Assembly (NCBI RefSeq): GCF_036194065.1
Contig: NZ_CP108095.1
Coordinates: 2,852,001 to 2,916,000 of the forward strand
Reading direction: 5' to 3'
Length of the DNA: 64,000 nt
Origin: Streptomyces sp. NBC_00239
Lineage (GTDB): Bacteria > Actinomycetota > Actinomycetes > Streptomycetales > Streptomycetaceae
Under the pieces are notes generated by a model. The model was not told where the DNA came from. It searched no databases and was given only the letters and a program-made list of their open reading frames with translations. The position numbers and the translations under genes were made by a program. Below are positions 34,088 to 46,730 of this stretch, piece after piece; positions within the stretch are counted from its first letter, which is position 1; every line of letters starts with the position of its first letter.

Positions 34088-34660
34088 ATGGTGAATCTGA
34101 CGCGCATCTACACCCGCACCGGCGACAAGGGCACGACCGCCCTGGGGGACATGAGCCGCACCGCCAAGACGGACCTGCGGATCTCCGCGTACGCGGACGC
34201 CAACGAGGCGAACGCGGTCATCGGCACGGCGATCGCCCTGGGCGCGCTGGACGACGAGGTCGCCGCGGTGCTCGTCCGGGTCCAGAACGACCTCTTCGAC
34301 GTGGGCGCCGACCTCTCGACGCCGGTGGTGGCGGACCCGGCGTACCCGCCGCTGCGCGTCGAGCAGTTCTACGTGGACCGGCTGGAGGCGGACTGCGACC
34401 GCTTCAACGAGCAATTGGAGAAGCTGCGCAGCTTCATCCTGCCCGGGGGGACGCCGGGCGCGGCGCTGCTGCACCAGGCGTGCACGGTGGTGCGGCGGGC
34501 GGAGCGGTCCACGTGGGCGGCGCTGGAGGTGCACGGCGAGACGATGAACCCCCTGACGGCGACCTACCTCAACCGCCTGTCGGACCTCCTGTTCATCCTC
34601 GCCCGCACGGCGAACAAGACCACCGGCGACGTCCTGTGGGTCCCGGGCGGCGACCGCTGA
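34088..34660 (+). CDS. Cob(I)yrinic acid a,c-diamide adenosyltransferase (PduO type)
   Basis: 190-aa ATP:cob(I)alamin adenosyltransferase that makes adenosylcobalamin for IcmA and methylmalonyl-CoA mutase. The N-terminal ATP-binding motif YTRTGDKGTTALGD is at about residues 8-21; the helical-bundle motifs FILPGGTPGAA and VVRRAERSTW are in the second half, as in PduO-type enzymes. It is divergent from the hydroxybutyryl-CoA dehydrogenase gene. Confidence 0.93.
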   Translation: MVNLTRIYTRTGDKGTTALGDMSRTAKTDLRISAYADANEANAVIGTAIALGALDDEVAAVLVRVQNDLFDVGADLSTPVVADPAYPPLRVEQFYVDRLEADCDRFNEQLEKLRSFILPGGTPGAALLHQACTVVRRAERSTWAALEVHGETMNPLTATYLNRLSDLLFILARTANKTTGDVLWVPGGDR

Positions 34661-34762
34661 CGCTCGGCCGCGCCGTTACCCTGACGCCGCCCCGACCCCC
34701 CTCCGGCCTCCCGGCGTGTGAGGCGAACTCGCCGGCGTTTGAGGCGGGCGCCGGGGCCGTAT

Positions 34763-34879
34763 CCAGCCTCGCCGGCGTTTGAGGCGCGGGGTCTGGGGCG
34801 GAGCCCCAGGACTGCAACCCGGCTGGCGCCGGGCACCGGGCTCCGCCCGGACCCGCGCCTCAAACGCCGGCGAGGCTGG
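34763..34879. repeat. Cloverleaf-shaped intergenic inverted repeat
   Basis: Perfect 28-bp inverted arms (34763-34790 and 34852-34879) enclose 61 bp holding two hairpins: CTGGGGC-GGA-GCCCCAG (34793-34809) and CCGGGC-TCC-GCCCGG (34836-34850). The arm core CGCCGGCGTTTGAGGCG recurs at 34730-34746 and, degenerate, at 34712-34725. No transposase and no flanking target duplication. It looks like a non-autonomous or extragenic palindromic element. Confidence 0.7.
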
Positions 34880-35046
34880 AAGTTGCGCCCCCGGGCATCG
34901 GCGAAGCCGAAGGGCGCCACAGCCAGCCGGCGAGGCTGGAAGTTGCGCCCCAGGGCATAGGCGAAGCCGAAGGGCGCCACAGCCAGCCGGCGAGGCTGGA
35001 GGTTGCGCCCCAGGGCATAGGCGAGGCTGAGGTGCACCCCGGCCAG
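34867..35046. repeat. 60-bp tandem repeat, three units
   Basis: Units start at 34867, 34927 and 34987, each beginning CCGGCGAGGCTGGAAGTTGC or a one-base variant; the third decays at its end. The first overlaps the right arm of the inverted repeat. It occupies the gap between two genes ending at 34660 and 35065. It is not coding. Confidence 0.8.
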
Positions 35047-35064
35047 CCGGCCAGGCGGAACGGG

Positions 35065-35628
35065 TCAGCGCGTTCGGTCGGGTACCGGGGCGGCCGTGGT
35101 CGGGGCCCGCTTGGGCCAGATCGTGTAGGTCGCCGCCACCAGCGCATGGATCCCCACCGCCCGCAGCGTCACCATCTGCCACCCCCGCAACGCCCCCGTG
35201 TCGCCCGCGTCGCCGACGTACCAGATCGCCAGCTGGAGCAGGCCCGCCGCGACCGCGGCCGCCAGCACCGTCCGCAGCCACAGCTGCCACTCGTGGCGGG
35301 CACGCGCGGCCCCGTACCCCGCGCCGGCCGGCTTCGGTCCGCCCGCGAGCCGGTACGCGGCGTGGCCGTCGAGCCACTTCACGGTGTAGTGCCCGTAGGC
35401 GACGGTGTAGCCGAGGTAGAGGGCGGCGATGCCGTGCCGGGTGTCCGGCGCCGCGCCGCCGCGCAGGTCGATCACGGTGGCGACGAGCAGCACCAGCTCC
35501 AGCAGCGGTTCGCAGAGCAGCACGGCGGCGCCGGCCCGGGGCATCTTCGCGAGGTAGCGCAGTGCCAGTCCCCCGGCGAGCAGCAGCCAGAATCCGACTT
35601 CGCAGACGACGATCAGGGTGACGATCAC
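35065..35628 (-). CDS. Membrane protein, unknown function
   Basis: 187-aa protein with four to five hydrophobic segments, at about residues 1-22, 34-54, 66-84, 118-140 and 150-166, and a short hydrophilic tail. A conserved-looking loop has YTVKWLDGHAAYRL. It is not a family I recognise. The GTG at 35628 has GAGGAA 7 nt upstream. It is divergent from the chiS kinase gene but there is no evidence that it belongs to that system. Confidence 0.65.
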   Translation of the reverse strand: MIVTLIVVCEVGFWLLLAGGLALRYLAKMPRAGAAVLLCEPLLELVLLVATVIDLRGGAAPDTRHGIAALYLGYTVAYGHYTVKWLDGHAAYRLAGGPKPAGAGYGAARARHEWQLWLRTVLAAAVAAGLLQLAIWYVGDAGDTGALRGWQMVTLRAVGIHALVAATYTIWPKRAPTTAAPVPDRTR

Positions 35629-35796
35629 GGGAGGGTTCCTCTCCGGGGCCGGGAGTGCGGGACTCCTTCCACTGTCGCGGCCGTCCGGCCGCCCGGCGTC
35701 GTCGCCGGTGCCGATCCGCGGGTACACCGAAAGGTGCAGGCGGATCTCGGCCGGGGTTCCGAGGCCGGGCCGCGCGATGCCCTGTTGGATGGGGTG

Positions 35797-37002
35797 GTGA
35801 CCCCGATCGCGGCGACCCCGACCATCCGACCCCACCGGCACGACGTGCTGATCGCGGTGTCCGGGCTGCTCACGGGACTGCTCCTGTGGGGCCTGGGCGT
35901 GCACGAGAACGCCGGCCGCCCGGGCCTGCCCGACCGGGCCAGCCTGCTGCCGCTGGCGGTGGCCGCGGGCGCGGCCCTGCTGCGCCGCACCCGGCCGCGG
36001 ATCGCGCTGGCGGCCGGGACCGCCGCGCTGGCCGCCGACCTGTTCACGGTCGGGAACCTCGCCACCGTGCTGCTGTTCACGGACCTCGTCTACGCGGCCG
36101 TTCTCTACGGGCCGCCCGCGCAGGCCCGGTGGCTACCCGTGGCCACCGGCCTCCTCTCGGTCGCCGCGACCGCGGGCGCCCTGGCCTGGCTGGAGCGGCC
36201 GGAGGCCGTGCTGATCGGCGTGCTGACCGCGCTCGTCACCTTCGCTCCGGCACTGACCGGCGCCTCGGTGCGCCACCACCGGGACGCCGCCGACGCGGCC
36301 CGGCTGCGTGCCGAGCAGACCGCTCTGCTGGCGGAGATGGACCGGACCCAGGCGGTGGCCGCGGAGCGGGCCCGGATGGCGCGCGAGTTGCACGACATGG
36401 TCGCGGGCCACCTGTCCGCCATCGCGATCCACTCCACGGCCGCGCTGTCCATCGACTCCCCGCAGACCAGCCGTGAGGCGCTGGGGGTGATCCGTGAGAA
36501 CAGCGTCCAGGGTCTGGCCGAGATGCGCCGCCTGATCGGGCTGCTGCGGGACGCGGGCGGCGGCGATCCTGCGCAGGGCGCGGCCGTGCCCTCCCTCGAC
36601 GGGCTCGGGGCGCTGCTGGCGCAGGCCGGGGCGGGTGGTGCGGCGAGCGGGCTGGAGTTCCGCCTGGAGGACGCCCGGCCGCCGGGTGGGCCGCTGCCGG
36701 CGCCCGTGGAGCTGGCGGCGTACAGGATCGTCCAGGAGTCCGTCACGAACGCCCTGAAGCACGCGGCGCCGGGCCGGGTCACCGTCCGGGTCGAGCGTTC
36801 AGCCGGACTGCTGACCGTACGGGTGGACAGCCCGCACGGCCGTCGGCCGGGGCCGCGGGCGCCGGGTTCGGGCGCCGGGCTGGTGGGCATGCGGGAGCGT
36901 ACGGCCCTGCTGGGCGGCGTGTTCGAGGCCGGGCCGGCCGGGCCGGGCACATGGCGGGTGCGGGCGTCCTTGCCCGCCGACGAGAAGGGGGCGGGTGCGT
37001 GA
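35797..37002 (+). CDS. chiS: Sensor histidine kinase of the chitinase system
   Basis: 401-aa membrane kinase. The N-terminal third has about five hydrophobic segments; then the HisKA_3 dimerisation region with RELHDMVAGHLSAIAIHS (phospho-acceptor His) and a HATPase domain with ESVTNALKHA and GAGLVGMRER. It overlaps the response-regulator start by 4 nt (GTGA). The order kinase, regulator, chitinase equals chiS-chiR-chiC of other streptomycetes, which is why the symbol is given. The GTG start is uncertain; another GTG is one codon upstream. Confidence 0.85.
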   Translation: MTPIAATPTIRPHRHDVLIAVSGLLTGLLLWGLGVHENAGRPGLPDRASLLPLAVAAGAALLRRTRPRIALAAGTAALAADLFTVGNLATVLLFTDLVYAAVLYGPPAQARWLPVATGLLSVAATAGALAWLERPEAVLIGVLTALVTFAPALTGASVRHHRDAADAARLRAEQTALLAEMDRTQAVAAERARMARELHDMVAGHLSAIAIHSTAALSIDSPQTSREALGVIRENSVQGLAEMRRLIGLLRDAGGGDPAQGAAVPSLDGLGALLAQAGAGGAASGLEFRLEDARPPGGPLPAPVELAAYRIVQESVTNALKHAAPGRVTVRVERSAGLLTVRVDSPHGRRPGPRAPGSGAGLVGMRERTALLGGVFEAGPAGPGTWRVRASLPADEKGAGA

Positions 37003-37646
37003 CGATCCGGGTGCTGGTGGCCGAGGACCAGTCGGCGGTGCGGGCCGGGCTGGTGCTGATCCTGCGCAGCGCGGGGGACATCGAGGTGGTGGGCGAGGCA
37101 GCGGACGGCGCGGAGGCGGTCCGGCTGGCCCGGGAACTGCGTCCGGACCTGGTGCTGATGGACGTACAGATGCCGGTGCTCGACGGGGTGTCGGCGACCC
37201 GGCAGGTGGTCGCCGAGGGGCTGGCCGACGTACTCGTCCTGACCACCTTCGATCTGGACGAGTACGTGTTCGGGGCGCTGCGCGCGGGGGCCGCCGGCTT
37301 CCTGCTGAAGAACGCGGAGGCGGCGGAGCTGATCACGGCGGTGCGGACGGTGGCGCGCGGGGAGGGCCTGATCGCACCGGCGGTGACCCGCCGCCTGATC
37401 GCCGAGTTCGCGGCCCCGCGGGTACGGAGTGCCAACGCGGCGCAGAGCGCGGCGGTGGCGGGGCTGACGCCGCGCGAACGCGAGGTGCTGTCCTGCCTGG
37501 GTCAGGGGCTGTCCAATGTGGAGATCGCGGCCCGGCTGGAGATGGCGGAGGCCACGGCGAAGACCCACGTCAGCAGGCTGCTGGGCAAGCTGGAGCTTCG
37601 CAGCCGGCTCCAAGCGGCCGTGCTGGCACAGGAGTTGGGCATCTGA
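36999..37646 (+). CDS. chiR: NarL/LuxR response regulator of the chitinase system
   Basis: 215-aa regulator: receiver domain (about 1-118) with the phosphorylated Asp in DLVLMDVQMPVLDG and Lys in FLLKNAEA, and a LuxR-type HTH with LTPREREVLSCLGQGLSNVE near residue 150. It is translationally coupled to chiS and lies immediately upstream of chiC, whose promoter carries the direct repeats such regulators bind. Confidence 0.88.
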   Translation: MTIRVLVAEDQSAVRAGLVLILRSAGDIEVVGEAADGAEAVRLARELRPDLVLMDVQMPVLDGVSATRQVVAEGLADVLVLTTFDLDEYVFGALRAGAAGFLLKNAEAAELITAVRTVARGEGLIAPAVTRRLIAEFAAPRVRSANAAQSAAVAGLTPREREVLSCLGQGLSNVEIAARLEMAEATAKTHVSRLLGKLELRSRLQAAVLAQELGI

Positions 37647-37662
37647 CGAAGAGGCGCCAAGG

Positions 37663-37704
37663 AGGTCTGGACCTCTTGACGCTTGGTCCAGACCTTTCTA
37701 GTCT
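37663..37704 (+). promoter_or_regulatory. chiC promoter with two 12-bp direct repeats
   Basis: TTGACG (37676-37681), 17-bp spacer, TAGTCT (37699-37704). Repeat 1 AGGTCTGGACCT (37663-37674) ends next to the -35 box and repeat 2 TGGTCCAGACCT (37684-37695) fills the spacer. They match the 12-bp chitinase promoter repeats known from streptomycetes and resemble DasR sites. Binding here would control chiC by ChiR and possibly DasR. Confidence 0.85.
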
Positions 37705-37819
37705 CACCGCAACACTGTGGTGAGCGTGCCATGACAAAGCGTGCTCACGGGCGGCGCAGGTCCCACCCCCATGCCGGCATCGGCCCCACCGAGGCCGGCG
37801 GACCTACGGAGGAGCACCC

Positions 37820-39661
37820 TTGAGCACAGCACCCCCACGCACCCGCTTCTTTTCGAGAGTCGCGGCGACCGTCGCCGCCTTCGCCCTGCCCATCGCCGGC
37901 CTCGTCGGCCTGGCCTCCCCCGCGCAGGCGGCGACCTCCGCCACGGCGACCTACACCAAGGTCTCCGACTGGGGCTCCGGCTTCGAGGGGAAGTGGACGG
38001 TGAAGAACACCGGCACCACGACCCTCAGCAGCTGGACCGTGGAGTGGGACTACCCCACCGGCACCCGCGTCACCTCCGCCTGGGACGCCACCGTCACCAG
38101 CAGCGGCAACCACTGGACCGGCAAGAACGTCGGCTGGAACGGCACCCTCTCCCCCGGCGCCAGCGTCAGCTTCGGCTTCAACGGCGCCGGCAGCGGCGCT
38201 CCCACCGGTTGTAAGGTCAACGGCGCTTCCTGCGACGGCGGCGGCCAGCCGGGCGACACTCCCCCCACCGCCCCCGGCACCCCCACCGCCTCCAACGTCG
38301 GCGACACCGCGCTCACCCTGAACTGGGCCGCCGCCACCGACGACAAGGGCATCAAGAACTACGACGTCTACCGCGGCTCCGCCAAGATCGCCACGGTGAC
38401 CGGCACCGCCTACGCGGACTCCGGCCTCACCAAGGGCACCACGTACACCTACAGCGTCACCGCCCGCGACACCGCCGACCAGACCGGCCCGTCCTCCGGC
38501 AGCCTGTCCGTCACCACGACCGGCGGAGGCGGCAACCCGGACCCCGGCGCCAAGGTCAAGCTCGGCTACTTCACCGAGTGGGGCGTCTACGGGCGCAACT
38601 ACCACGTGAAGAACCTGGTCACCTCCGGCTCCGCCGCCAAGATCACCCACATCAACTACGCCTTCGGCAACGTCCAGGGCGGCAAGTGCACCATCGGCGA
38701 CGCCTACGCCGACTACGACAAGGCGTACACCGCCGACCAGTCCGTCGACGGCGTCGCCGACACCTGGGACCAGCCGCTGCGCGGCAACTTCAACCAGCTG
38801 CGCAAGCTGAAGAAGGCGTACCCGAACATCAAGGTGCTGTGGTCCTTCGGCGGCTGGACCTGGTCCGGCGGCTTCGGCCAGGCCGTCCAGAACCCGGCCG
38901 CCTTCGCCCAGTCCTGCTACGACCTCATCGAGGACCCGCGCTGGGCCGACGTCTTCGACGGCATCGACCTCGACTGGGAGTACCCCAACGCCTGCGGCCT
39001 GTCCTGCGACACCTCCGGCGCGGCCTCCTTCAAGAACATGATGCAGGCCATGCGGGCCAAGTTCGGCGCGAACAACCTGGTCACCGCGGCCATCTCCGCC
39101 GACGGCTCGAACGGCGGCAAGCTGGACGCGGCGGACTACGCGGGCGCCGCCCAGTACATCGACTTCTACAACGTCATGACGTACGACTTCTTCGGCGCCT
39201 GGGCCGCGCAGGGCCCGACCGCCCCGCACTCCCCGCTCACCGCCTACGCCGGCATCCCGCAGGACGGCTTCAACTCCGAGGCCGCGATCACCAAGCTCAA
39301 GGGCAAGGGCATCCCCGGCAGCAAGCTCAACCTCGGCATCGGCTTCTACGGCCGCGGCTGGACCGGCGTCACCCAGGCCGCCCCCGGCGGCACCGCCACC
39401 GGCCCGGCCCAGGGCACGTACGAGCAGGGCATCGAGGACTACAAGGTCCTCAAGAACAGCTGCCCCGCCACCGGCACCATCGCCGGCACCGCCTACGCCA
39501 AGTGCGGCACCAACTGGTGGAGCTACGACACCCCCGCCACCATCGCCGGGAAGATGACCTGGCTCAAGAACCAGGGCCTCAAGGGCGCCTTCTTCTGGGA
39601 ATTCAGCGGTGACACCGCGAACGGCGAACTCGCCGGCGCCATCCACACCGGCCTGCAGTAG
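37820..39661 (+). CDS. chiC: Secreted GH18 chitinase with CBM2 and FnIII
   Basis: 613-aa exported chitinase. Signal peptide to about residue 37 (ASPAQA cleavage), a CBM2 chitin/cellulose-binding module (about 40-140), a fibronectin type III domain (about 150-235) and a GH18 catalytic barrel (about 245-610) with FDGIDLDWEYP, the DxxDxDxE motif whose Glu is the acid/base. The domain order matches ChiC of S. lividans. The start is TTG with GGAGGAG 7 nt upstream. A leader of about 105 nt follows its promoter. Confidence 0.93.
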   Translation: MSTAPPRTRFFSRVAATVAAFALPIAGLVGLASPAQAATSATATYTKVSDWGSGFEGKWTVKNTGTTTLSSWTVEWDYPTGTRVTSAWDATVTSSGNHWTGKNVGWNGTLSPGASVSFGFNGAGSGAPTGCKVNGASCDGGGQPGDTPPTAPGTPTASNVGDTALTLNWAAATDDKGIKNYDVYRGSAKIATVTGTAYADSGLTKGTTYTYSVTARDTADQTGPSSGSLSVTTTGGGGNPDPGAKVKLGYFTEWGVYGRNYHVKNLVTSGSAAKITHINYAFGNVQGGKCTIGDAYADYDKAYTADQSVDGVADTWDQPLRGNFNQLRKLKKAYPNIKVLWSFGGWTWSGGFGQAVQNPAAFAQSCYDLIEDPRWADVFDGIDLDWEYPNACGLSCDTSGAASFKNMMQAMRAKFGANNLVTAAISADGSNGGKLDAADYAGAAQYIDFYNVMTYDFFGAWAAQGPTAPHSPLTAYAGIPQDGFNSEAAITKLKGKGIPGSKLNLGIGFYGRGWTGVTQAAPGGTATGPAQGTYEQGIEDYKVLKNSCPATGTIAGTAYAKCGTNWWSYDTPATIAGKMTWLKNQGLKGAFFWEFSGDTANGELAGAIHTGLQ

Positions 39662-39737
39662 CCGCCGGTAGCCGCGCCAGCCCGCCGGCCCGGACAGCGC
39701 GAGCCCGCCCGGGAAACGCCGGGCGGCCCGGAAGACG

Positions 39738-39778
39738 GAAGCCGGGGAGAGGGGTCCGCCCCCCTGCTCCCCGGCTTC
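39738..39778. terminator. Bidirectional terminator after chiC
   Basis: GAAGCCGGGGAG (39738-39749) pairs perfectly with 39767-39778 across a 17-nt loop, between convergent chiC and the DUF2550 gene. Confidence 0.7.
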
Positions 39779-39825
39779 TGCCGTACCCGCCGGGCAGCGC
39801 CCGTACGGCCGGTCAGGCCACGTTC

Positions 39826-40278
39826 TCAGGCCACGTTGACGCGTTGCCCCGGAGGCGCGGCCTCCAGCCAGGCCAGGAAACCGGTCAGGGCGTCCTCGCT
39901 CATCGCCAGCTCCAGGCGGGTCCCCTGATGGAGACAGCCGAGCACGACGGCGTCGGACAGCAGGGCCAGCTCCTCCTCGCCCTGGGGGGCGCGGCGCGCG
40001 AGCACCTCGATCGAGGAGCGCTCCAGCAGCCGGCGCGGCCGCGGCGAGTAGCTGAAGACGCGGAACCACTCGATGCGGTCACCGCTGTACCGGGCGACCC
40101 CGTAGACCCAGCCCTTGCCGGACAGGTCGGTCTCCTCGGCCACGTCCCAGCGCAGACTGCAGTCGAACGTGCCGCCCGAACGCTGGATCAGCCGCCGGCG
40201 CAGCCCGAAGACAAAGAGACCGATCACCACCAGGGCGACGACCAGGCCGCTCACAAGCAGAGCGAGGAGCATCTTCAC
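39826..40278 (-). CDS. DUF2550 family membrane protein
   Basis: 150-aa protein with one N-terminal membrane helix (about residues 3-25) and a cytoplasmic domain beginning FGLRRRLIQRSGGTFDCSLRW. The family is conserved next to atpC in actinomycetes but has no known function. GTG at 40278 and ATG two codons later both lie within range of a GAGGAGG site. It follows atpC by 128 nt on the same strand. Confidence 0.85.
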   Translation of the reverse strand: MKMLLALLVSGLVVALVVIGLFVFGLRRRLIQRSGGTFDCSLRWDVAEETDLSGKGWVYGVARYSGDRIEWFRVFSYSPRPRRLLERSSIEVLARRAPQGEEELALLSDAVVLGCLHQGTRLELAMSEDALTGFLAWLEAAPPGQRVNVA

Positions 40279-40405
40279 CGACCTCCTCGCTCATCCGAAT
40301 GACGCAATGAAACAGCACCAGCACCTGCATCGCCTCAGCCGCGACCCCGCCTGGAAAATTCCAGCGGGCCGCGGCTGAGAGGGTAAAACTCGTCCGGTTA
40401 CGGGG

Positions 40406-40780
40406 TCAGGACCCCGTCACCGCGCGCAGCCGGACATCCGCGCGACGCTCGGCGGCGGCGTCGGCCTCCGCCTTCGCGCGCTCCAGTGCCCGCTCCGCGC
40501 GCTGGACGTCGATCTCGTCCGCGAGCTCGGCGATCTCCGCGAGCAGGGACAGCTTGTTGTCCGCGAACGAGATGAAACCGCCGTGCACCGCGGCGACGAC
40601 AGTGCCGCCCTCGGTCGTACGGATGGTCACCGGGCCCGATTCCAGCACACCGAGCAGCGGCTGGTGACCGGGCATGACGCCGATGTCGCCGGACGTGGTG
40701 CGGGCGACAACCAGGGTTGCCTCGCCGGACCAGACGGAACGGTCCGCCGCGACCAGCTCGACGTGCAGCTCAGCAGCCAA
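40406..40780 (-). CDS. atpC: ATP synthase epsilon subunit
   Basis: 124-aa central-stalk subunit of F1, regulating rotation. It has the usual beta-sandwich (LHVELVAADRSVWSG to VHGGFISFADN) and a C-terminal helical part. The start is TTG with GAGGAG 5 nt upstream; an in-frame ATG seven codons earlier overlaps that site and is unlikely. Last gene of the atp cluster. Confidence 0.95.
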   Translation of the reverse strand: MAAELHVELVAADRSVWSGEATLVVARTTSGDIGVMPGHQPLLGVLESGPVTIRTTEGGTVVAAVHGGFISFADNKLSLLAEIAELADEIDVQRAERALERAKAEADAAAERRADVRLRAVTGS

Positions 40781-40908
40781 GGTGGCTCCTCGGGTCTCCA
40801 CCCGGCGGGTCGGCCGGGTGTTGGGTCAAATTCTAATGGGCGTGGGGAGAGGGACGGGACACACCCGCCCCTCTCCGTCAATCAGCAGTGCTCACGGAGG
40901 AGCAAGGC

Positions 40909-43268
<2,360 letters not shown>

Positions 43269-43288
43269 GAGTCAGGTCCCTTCCGTCG

Positions 43289-44887
<1,599 letters not shown>

Positions 44888-44932
44888 CTGGGTTCCCTGC
44901 TCTCCTTGTTGGGCCTGAAGCTTCTTAGGGGT

Positions 44933-44949
44933 CTGGGGGCGACCCCCAG
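44933..44949. repeat. Hairpin in the atpH-atpA gap, related to the intergenic repeat
   Basis: CTGGGGG-CGA-CCCCCAG is a perfect 7-bp stem with a triloop. With its left context GGGGT it closely matches the hairpin at 34793-34809. It could lower atpH-atpA read-through or stabilise mRNA 3' of atpH. Confidence 0.55.
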
Positions 44950-45017
44950 GAATCTTCTGCAAGTTCTGCACGGCCCAACCGGGCCGCTGGAAATGCTTTT
45001 CTGCTTTGGTGGCTTGG

Positions 45018-45839
45018 TCAGCCGGCCATGCGGCGGGACACCTCTGCGAGGCGCTCCGCGAGGCTGCCGTCGATGACCTCGTCACCGACGCGCACCGAGA
45101 TCCCGCCGAGGACCGTCGGGTCCACGTCGAGGTTCAGGTGCATCTGGCGGCCGTACAGCTTGGCCAGGACCGCACCGAGACGCTGCTTCTGCACGTCGCT
45201 GAGCGGAACCGCGGTGGTCACGGTGGCGACCATGCGGTTGCGGCGCGCCGCGGCGAGCGTGGAGAGGGACTGGAGTCCCCCTTCCAGGCTACGTCCCCGC
45301 GGGTGCGTGACGAGACGCGCGACCAGCCGCTCGGTGACCGCGTTCGCCTTGCCGCCGAGCAGGCTGCGCAGCAGCTGGCTCTTGGCGGAGGCGGTGGCCG
45401 ACCGGTCGGTCAGGGCCGCACGCAGCTCCGTGCTCGAGGCGACGATGCGCCCGAAGCGGAACAGCTCGTCCTCGACGTCGTCGAGTGCACCGGCCTGCTG
45501 GGCGGCGGTGAGCTCGGCGGTGTCCGCCAGCTCCTCCAGCGCGTCCACCAGGTTGCGCGACTGCGACCAGCGGGAGCGGACCATGCCGGACACCAGGTCG
45601 AGGGTTTCCCCGCCCACCTGGCCGCCCAGCAGGCGTCCTGCCAGCTCGGCCTTGGCCTCGCCGGCCTGCGCCGGGTCCGTGATGACCCGACGCAGCGACA
45701 CCTCGCGGTCGAGCAGCGCGGTGACGGCAGCCAGCTCACCGGCGAGCTTCCCGGCGTCGGCGGACGTGTTGTCCGTCAGCGCGTCGAGACGCTCACGAGC
45801 GGTGGCGAGTGCCTCGCGGCTCGCTCCGTGCATGGTCAT
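45018..45839 (-). CDS. atpH: ATP synthase delta subunit
   Basis: 273-aa peripheral-stalk subunit joining F1 to the b-subunits. Actinobacterial delta subunits are longer than the usual 180 aa, as here. The C-terminal [20 protein letters not shown] is the family signature. The ATG overlaps the atpF stop (ATGA); an ATG two codons later is an alternative. Confidence 0.95.
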   Translation of the reverse strand: MTMHGASREALATARERLDALTDNTSADAGKLAGELAAVTALLDREVSLRRVITDPAQAGEAKAELAGRLLGGQVGGETLDLVSGMVRSRWSQSRNLVDALEELADTAELTAAQQAGALDDVEDELFRFGRIVASSTELRAALTDRSATASAKSQLLRSLLGGKANAVTERLVARLVTHPRGRSLEGGLQSLSTLAAARRNRMVATVTTAVPLSDVQKQRLGAVLAKLYGRQMHLNLDVDPTVLGGISVRVGDEVIDGSLAERLAEVSRRMAG

Positions 45840-46384
45840 CGAGCCGCCTCGGCCTTCTCCTCGAGCTCGTCGAGGAAGCGGTCGATGGTGCGGCTCTGCC
45901 GGGCGTGGTCCTCGAGGGACTCGCCGACGAGCTTGCCGGCCAGGTCGGTGGCGAGCTTGCCCACGTCCTGGCGCAGCGCCTGCGAGGCGGCCTTGCGGTC
46001 GGCCTCGATCTGGGCGTGGCCGGCAGCGATGATCTCCTCACGCTGCCGCTGGCCCTCTGCGCGCAGTTCTTCCTTGAGCGCAGTGCCCTGCTCGAGCGCC
46101 TCCTGGCGCAGGCGAGCGGCCTCGTGACGGGCCTCGGCGAGCTGGGCCTTGTACTGCTCCAGCACGCTCTGGGCCTCGGTCTGAGCCGCTTCGGCCTTCT
46201 CGATGCCACCCTCGATCGCCTCGCGGCGCTCCTCGAGAACCTTGTTGATGGTCGGGAGGAGCTTCTTCCAGAAGAAGAAGAAGACGATGGCGAAGGCGAT
46301 GGTGCCGATGAGCAGCTCGGGACCGGGGGGCAGAAGCGGGTTCTGCTCCTCCTCGGCCGCCAGCTGAACCAGGTTGGCGATCAC
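45836..46384 (-). CDS. atpF: ATP synthase b subunit
   Basis: 182-aa stator subunit: one membrane helix (about residues 19-37, IGTIAFAIVFFFFWKKLLP) and a long charged coiled coil with LEERREAIEGGIEKAEAAQ. The GTG at 46384 was chosen (VIANLVQLAAEEEQ) because AAAGG is 7 nt upstream and length fits; an in-frame extension upstream would overlap atpE's end. Confidence 0.93.
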   Translation of the reverse strand: MIANLVQLAAEEEQNPLLPPGPELLIGTIAFAIVFFFFWKKLLPTINKVLEERREAIEGGIEKAEAAQTEAQSVLEQYKAQLAEARHEAARLRQEALEQGTALKEELRAEGQRQREEIIAAGHAQIEADRKAASQALRQDVGKLATDLAGKLVGESLEDHARQSRTIDRFLDELEEKAEAAR

Positions 46385-46421
46385 ATCAATGCCTTTCGTC
46401 GAAAGTGTCAGTAAGAGGTGA

Positions 46422-46730
<309 letters not shown>

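Noticed and set aside
34867..35046. CRISPR array or rRNA-like repeat
   Set aside because: The 60-bp units are directly adjacent, with no spacers and no cas genes nearby.
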